28,075 nt of DNA from Euryarchaeota archaeon UBA60 (GTDB lineage: Archaea > Thermoplasmatota > Poseidoniia > Poseidoniales > Poseidoniaceae): assembly GCA_002503395.1 (NCBI GenBank), contig DARQ01000053.1, positions 260 through 28,334 on the forward strand. Reading direction: 5' to 3'. The notes under the pieces are model-generated. The model was not told the origin of the DNA. It made no database searches and saw nothing but the letters and a program-made list of their open reading frames with translations. The position numbers and the translations under genes were made by a program. Numbering within the stretch: the stretch's first letter is position 1; every line of letters starts with the position of its first letter. Of the stretch, positions 24,367-28,075 are shown one piece after another.

Positions 24367-25847
24367 GGCGCGGTATTCCCCTGATTGTCGTGATGGCACT
24401 GGTTATGATACTACTCGCCATTCCCGTAGTGCAGGCCACTGCGGTATCCAAGGTCGAGGCGAGTGGTCAATCCTCAAGTTACCGGAATATCAATCTGACT
24501 TGGGAGTTGGCTGGCCCAGCCGTGGAGGGTGATGGTTTCCATATCATGTTCAGCAAATCTCCCTTCGCAAACGCCAGCAATGCCACCCTTCATTCTACCG
24601 TTTTCACTGGACCTACAACTGCTCTGGCACAACCTGTTCTCGGCGAGTGGTACGATGATTGTCAGAGTAGCACGGGTGATGGTGATTGGGTGATGGTCTT
24701 CCGTGGTGAAAACGGTAGTGCGGTGGTACCGGCTGGGACAGTTGCCATCCAATGTGACCTGACCGGGATGCCGGCTGGAGAGGAAGTCTTCCTGGCTATT
24801 TGGTCGTTCGATTCGCACTTGATTTCGGATGACTTGTCAGAGGTCGTAACTGCGACTTCGACCGCGGTTGATGAATTACCACCTGATGCCGATACCCGGC
24901 CTGTATGGTTTGCCATCGGTAGTATCGCTCTGTCACTGGTCGTCCTGCTGGCGGTGCTGGGATGGAAGGAACGCACCGCGCAGGGCCGCTCGGCGATGCT
25001 TTACGTCGCCCCGGCGCTGATGGCCCTGGCTCTGCTGACCTTCTATCCGGTCGGCTACGGCATAGTTCTCTCCTTCACCGATGCAAATCAGAGCGCTCTG
25101 GGCGAGCAGTCATTCAACGGTCTGGATAATTATGTTGAGGTGTTTGGCAGCGCCGGATTCCTGCGGGTTCTCGGATTCACCCTTTTATGGACGGTGGTCA
25201 ACGTTTTCGCCCATGTCGGGATTGGCCTGGCCCTGGCGATGGCCCTGCAAGGACGGGTTAAAGGCAAGGTTGCCTACCGCACGATTCTGTTACTACCTTG
25301 GGCGATTCCGTCCTATATCACCGTCTTGATATGGCGCGGGATATTCCAATACGATGGATTATTCAATGGTCTGCTGGGTACCCAGATCGATATTCTTGGC
25401 CTGCCGGTGCCAGCAGCTGCGGCGGTGATTGTAGTAAATATCTGGCTCGGATTTCCCTTCATGATGATGGTCATCTCCGGCGCACTGCAGACCATCCCAG
25501 GCGATATCTATGAGGCCGCTGAGGTCGATGGGGTATCGACGGTATCGCAATTCCGCCATCTCACCCTGCCGATGCTCAAACCGGCGATAGTCCCTGTAGC
25601 ATTGCTCGGATTCATCTGGACTTTCAATATGTTCAACGTCATCTATCTGATGACCGACGGTGGTCCCAATCTGTGGTTTGGCGAGCCCGGCTCAACCGAC
25701 ATTCTCATCACCTACGTCTATGATGTTGCCTTCCGGCGCGGCTTGTACGGGGTTGCCGCGGCTTGGTCGGTGGTCATCTTCCTAATCTTGCTGTGGTTCT
25801 CAGCCACTTACATGAAGAAGACCAATGCCACGGGGGCGGTAGTATGA
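24363..25847 (+). CDS. Sugar ABC transporter permease, MalF-like, with N-terminal ectodomain
   Basis: It belongs to the binding-protein-dependent transport permease family and forms one half of the membrane channel. Unusually, the 494-residue protein opens with a signal-like helix (residues about 4-22) followed by some 150 residues of Fn3-like beta sequence with two cysteines. The first core helix comes only at about 182-202. The transporter core has the usual series of helices and the cytoplasmic EAA loop, EAAEVDGVSTVSQFRHLTLP, from residue 384, which docks on the ATPase. TDGGPN near the end is typical of MalF/UgpA-type permeases. The ATG overlaps the previous stop (ATGA), with GGAGG ten bases upstream. 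The ectodomain may contact the lipid-anchored binding protein, as the MalF P2 loop does in E. coli, although its position in the chain differs. Confidence 0.9.
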   Translation: MRRGIPLIVVMALVMILLAIPVVQATAVSKVEASGQSSSYRNINLTWELAGPAVEGDGFHIMFSKSPFANASNATLHSTVFTGPTTALAQPVLGEWYDDCQSSTGDGDWVMVFRGENGSAVVPAGTVAIQCDLTGMPAGEEVFLAIWSFDSHLISDDLSEVVTATSTAVDELPPDADTRPVWFAIGSIALSLVVLLAVLGWKERTAQGRSAMLYVAPALMALALLTFYPVGYGIVLSFTDANQSALGEQSFNGLDNYVEVFGSAGFLRVLGFTLLWTVVNVFAHVGIGLALAMALQGRVKGKVAYRTILLLPWAIPSYITVLIWRGIFQYDGLFNGLLGTQIDILGLPVPAAAAVIVVNIWLGFPFMMMVISGALQTIPGDIYEAAEVDGVSTVSQFRHLTLPMLKPAIVPVALLGFIWTFNMFNVIYLMTDGGPNLWFGEPGSTDILITYVYDVAFRRGLYGVAAAWSVVIFLILLWFSATYMKKTNATGAVV

Positions 25848-27103
25848 GTGACTTGGCGATTCGCTGGTTCATACCACTGGAATTGCGAATACTGAGCGGG
25901 ATGAGTTTACTGTCCTGTGCATTGTTATTGGTGGTTCTGTTATTCGATTACCTGCGCGGTGATTATGATTCGATGTTGATCCACTGGTTGGGAATGTTGG
26001 CCCTGTCGGTGATGATTCTGACCAGCATTGACCATACTGAGGAAGGGCGCACCAAGCGGCGCGATATGGGCTTGATTACTTCTGGAATCACCCTTGCCTG
26101 CGGCATTACCGGACTGTTTATTCGTGGTCAAGAGTACTTGTTGGTCGACCTTTGGGCGGCGCTGGTATTACTCATCCCGGGACTTTCCGGTCTGTATCTG
26201 CTATCCTCTCCCGTTGTCTCGCGCTGGGTTGATTCCACCTTGGAACGCGCCGAGGCCGAAGCTGGGTTGGCACGCAATCGCCTACTCCTGCCAAAGTGGC
26301 AGGCAGGACTGAAACACGTGGTGTTGCTACATGTCGTCGCAGTGGTCATGATTCCGGTGCTGTGGATTATCGATGTAGCGATTTCACCTGGCGATGCATT
26401 GCAGGGCGGGACGCTGTTCTCCAGTCCGACCGGTGAGCATTTCAGCAATATTCTCGGCGGTGAGAACTTCTGGAGGTGGGCGCGGAACTCGGTGATTGTC
26501 AGCATCGGTACCACAATACTAGGGCTGTGTCTGGCGATTCCTGCCGGCTACGCCTTCTCCCGCTACCGCTTCAAAGGCCGCGGGGCGATGATGTTCACCT
26601 TCCTCTTGGTGCAGATGTTCCCTGGAATCATCATCCTGGTGCCGTACTTCATGGTGATGAAGTCGCTCGGCCTGCTGAACACCGCAATCGGACTGATTCT
26701 AGCGTATTCCGTCACCGCTCTACCGTTATGTGTATGGATGTTGAAGGGCTTCTTCGATACTGTGCCTAAAGAGTTGGAAGAGGCGGCATTACTCGATGGT
26801 TGTAGTCAGTTTGGGGTGTTTTATCGGATAATATTGCCTTTAAGTCTCCCCGCAATTGCAGTCACAGCGCTATTTTCATTCCTAGCAGCATGGAATGAGT
26901 TCCTATTGGCCCTGACCTTCAATACCAGCGATGAAATGTTCACCTTACCGGTCGGACTGGCCTCATATATTTCTGCGACCGATGCGGCGTGGGGTGACTT
27001 CGCAGCGATGTCACTGTTGGTGGCGATTCCAGTGGTATTGCTATTCATCGTATTCCAGAAATTCCTCATCGAGGGATTGACTGCTGGGAGTGTTAAGGGT
27101 TGA
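25844..27103 (+). CDS. Sugar ABC transporter permease, MalG-like, with extra N-terminal membrane domain
   Basis: The ATG at 25844 overlaps the previous TGA (ATGA), so the frame upstream of it is not coding. The 419-residue product is longer than the usual 270-300 residues of MalG proteins. The first 135 or so residues form a separate block of about four hydrophobic helices, and the MalG core begins near residue 155. The core carries the EAA loop EEAALLDGCSQFGVFYRI (from about residue 312) and AAWNEFLLALTF. It ends in LIEGLTAGSVKG, close to the C-terminal GLTAGGVKG-type tail of MalG, which reaches into the ATPase dimer. It pairs with the MalF-like protein to form the channel. The role of the extra helices is unknown. 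Confidence 0.9.
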   Translation: MSDLAIRWFIPLELRILSGMSLLSCALLLVVLLFDYLRGDYDSMLIHWLGMLALSVMILTSIDHTEEGRTKRRDMGLITSGITLACGITGLFIRGQEYLLVDLWAALVLLIPGLSGLYLLSSPVVSRWVDSTLERAEAEAGLARNRLLLPKWQAGLKHVVLLHVVAVVMIPVLWIIDVAISPGDALQGGTLFSSPTGEHFSNILGGENFWRWARNSVIVSIGTTILGLCLAIPAGYAFSRYRFKGRGAMMFTFLLVQMFPGIIILVPYFMVMKSLGLLNTAIGLILAYSVTALPLCVWMLKGFFDTVPKELEEAALLDGCSQFGVFYRIILPLSLPAIAVTALFSFLAAWNEFLLALTFNTSDEMFTLPVGLASYISATDAAWGDFAAMSLLVAIPVVLLFIVFQKFLIEGLTAGSVKG

Positions 27104-27108
27104 AGGAG
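27103..27108 (+). promoter_or_regulatory. Shine-Dalgarno site for the ATPase gene
   Basis: AAGGAG lies eight bases before the ATG at 27117 and just past the MalG stop. It selects 27117 over the in-frame upstream ATG at 27090, which lies inside the MalG gene. Confidence 0.6.
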
Positions 27109-27116
27109 ATGCAATA

Positions 27117-27890
27117 ATGAGTGGTGTGAATTTTATTGACGTGGCGAAGACATATGAGGATGGCACTAGAGCCGTGAAGGGTCTGAATCTAGAGGTGAAG
27201 TCGGGAGAATTCCTGGTTTTAGTTGGACCTTCGGGCTGTGGAAAGACGACCACATTGCGGATGCTGGCTGGGCTTGAGGAAGTAAGCGAGGGTGAGATAC
27301 GAATCGACGGCGCCAAAGTCAATGACCTCCCACCGAAAGCCCGTGACATTGGTATGGTATTCCAATCATATGCGCTCTATCCACACAAATCGGTCGAGCA
27401 GAATCTCACCTTTGGAATGGAGATGATGAAGGGTCAAGAGGCGCTTTCAGGTAACGAAATCGACTCCCGGGTAAAGGAGATTAGTAATCTATTGGGCATC
27501 GCCGAATTGCTCGGCAAACGTCCCAAGGAATTGTCTGGCGGTCAGCGCCAGCGAGTGGCGCTGGGCCGAGCTTTGATTCGCCGCCCAAAGGTCCTGCTGA
27601 TGGATGAGCCGTTATCGAATCTCGACGCAAAATTACGCAATCAGATGCGCATAGAATTGCGTCGCCTGCATGAGGAACACGGCACCACTACAGTTTATGT
27701 CACCCACGACCAGATTGAGGCGATGACCTTGGCCGACCGCATTGTGATAATGGATGGCGGAGAATTACAACAACATGCGACCCCCCAGGTGTGCTATAAT
27801 AATCCGGCCAATGATTTCGTCCGGGAATTCCTGTGCCAGCATATCGATGAGATGGTCGATACCGCCAACCAGATTGTAAGCAAGAGGTGA
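27117..27890 (+). CDS. Sugar ABC transporter ATPase, MalK-like, lacking the C-terminal regulatory domain
   Basis: All nucleotide-binding motifs are present: Walker A GPSGCGKTT (residues 37-45), Q-loop FQSYALYPH, signature LSGGQRQRVALGRAL from residue 139, Walker B VLLMDEPLSN with catalytic Glu164, and switch His197 in YVTHDQIEA. Sequence style, including the DEPLSNLDAKLR segment and YNNPANDFV, is that of the MalK/UgpC (CUT1) group, which powers sugar uptake. The protein stops at 257 residues, whereas MalK-type ATPases have about 350-380: the TOBE-fold regulatory domain after YNNPANDFVREF is missing and replaced by a short helical tail. No frameshift is evident, because the next gene starts four bases after the stop. 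It should be active for transport but lack that domain's regulatory contacts. Confidence 0.9.
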   Translation: MSGVNFIDVAKTYEDGTRAVKGLNLEVKSGEFLVLVGPSGCGKTTTLRMLAGLEEVSEGEIRIDGAKVNDLPPKARDIGMVFQSYALYPHKSVEQNLTFGMEMMKGQEALSGNEIDSRVKEISNLLGIAELLGKRPKELSGGQRQRVALGRALIRRPKVLLMDEPLSNLDAKLRNQMRIELRRLHEEHGTTTVYVTHDQIEAMTLADRIVIMDGGELQQHATPQVCYNNPANDFVREFLCQHIDEMVDTANQIVSKR

Positions 27891-27894
27891 AACG

Positions 27895-28075
27895 ATGTCG
27901 AGTCGGCAGAAATCCATACTGCTGGTTTTTCTGCTGCTGGCCCAGTCCTGGTTGTTTATTCAGGTGCAACCGACCACATCTGCGGAAGGGGAAGGGGAGG
28001 GGGCTGGTGATCCTCTGCGAGTGCGTAGTGCGATGACTGAATTCAGGTGGCAGCCTTCGTCTGGTGGGGTGCTAC
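27895..28075 (+). CDS. Secreted protein, N-terminal fragment (3' end cut by window)
   Basis: The ATG at 27895 follows the ATPase stop by four bases, with GAGGTGA (27884-27890) immediately upstream as ribosome site. The frame stays open for 60 codons to the window end. The visible part is a signal peptide: basic SSRQK, then the hydrophobic run SILLVFLLLAQSWLFI, with a likely cut near TTSA. A Glu/Gly-rich linker follows, then VRSAMTEFRWQPSSGG, the start of a mature domain I cannot classify. As the last visible gene of the sugar-uptake operon it could be a secreted glycan-handling protein or a further accessory. That is inference; the remaining sequence would settle it. Confidence 0.75.
   Translation, partial: MSSRQKSILLVFLLLAQSWLFIQVQPTTSAEGEGEGAGDPLRVRSAMTEFRWQPSSGGVL

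Noticed and set aside
25763..25843. Extended N-terminus of the MalG-like permease
   Set aside because: It overlaps the MalF-like gene; the ATGA junction at 25844 is the natural start.

Overview
The window looks archaeal and most resembles planktonic Thermoplasmatota of the Marine Group II (Poseidoniales) type. The reasons are TATA-type promoters rather than -35/-10 boxes, GGTGA/GGAGG Shine-Dalgarno sites, very large acidic secreted proteins with a signal peptide and C-terminal membrane anchor, an archaeal type IV pilin N-terminal signature, and a lipobox-bearing sugar-binding protein. The lineage is inferred from protein style, without a marker gene. All supported genes are on the + strand. 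No rRNA, tRNA, CRISPR, transposase or phage gene was seen.

Layout: (1) 2-4201 is the 3' part of a long MacB/FtsX-type ABC permease with a beta-propeller-like extracytoplasmic insert. (2) 4363-7494 is a 1043-residue secreted, membrane-anchored surface protein behind its own TATA box. (3) 7495-8007 is a 513-bp non-coding region with a GNRA-capped hairpin, three imperfect 27-29-bp tandem repeats, two TATA-like boxes and operator-like dyads. (4) 8008-22068 is one uninterrupted 14-kb gene for a 4686-residue modular surface protein. Its N-terminal module resembles the DNRLRE/WapA-type module. It continues with nidogen-like and beta-helix regions, two tyrosine-rich stretches, an embedded type 1 copper (cupredoxin) domain, a CBM9-like domain, cadherin-like repeats and a membrane helix, and ends with a complete archaeal type IV pilin domain in the same frame. 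(5) 22069-22384 is a structured intergenic region that starts with a GNRA hairpin and a very strong 15-bp hairpin, probably the terminator. (6) 22385 to the window end is a tightly packed operon: HAD phosphatase, lipoprotein sugar-binding protein, MalF-like permease, MalG-like permease, short MalK-like ATPase, and the start of another secreted protein.

Working together: genes 22385-28075 form an ABC carbohydrate importer with an intracellular phosphatase and probably a secreted partner, joined by ATGA overlaps and short gaps. The two large surface proteins upstream are display or adhesion molecules. The carbohydrate-binding-like module in the giant, next to a sugar importer, fits a particle- or polysaccharide-attached heterotrophic lifestyle, which is inference. 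The point most worth following is the giant protein's C-terminus, where a pilin with an apparent prepilin-peptidase site follows the membrane anchor without a stop codon. It may be a polyprotein-like adhesin/pilin precursor, or it may contain an internal translation start.
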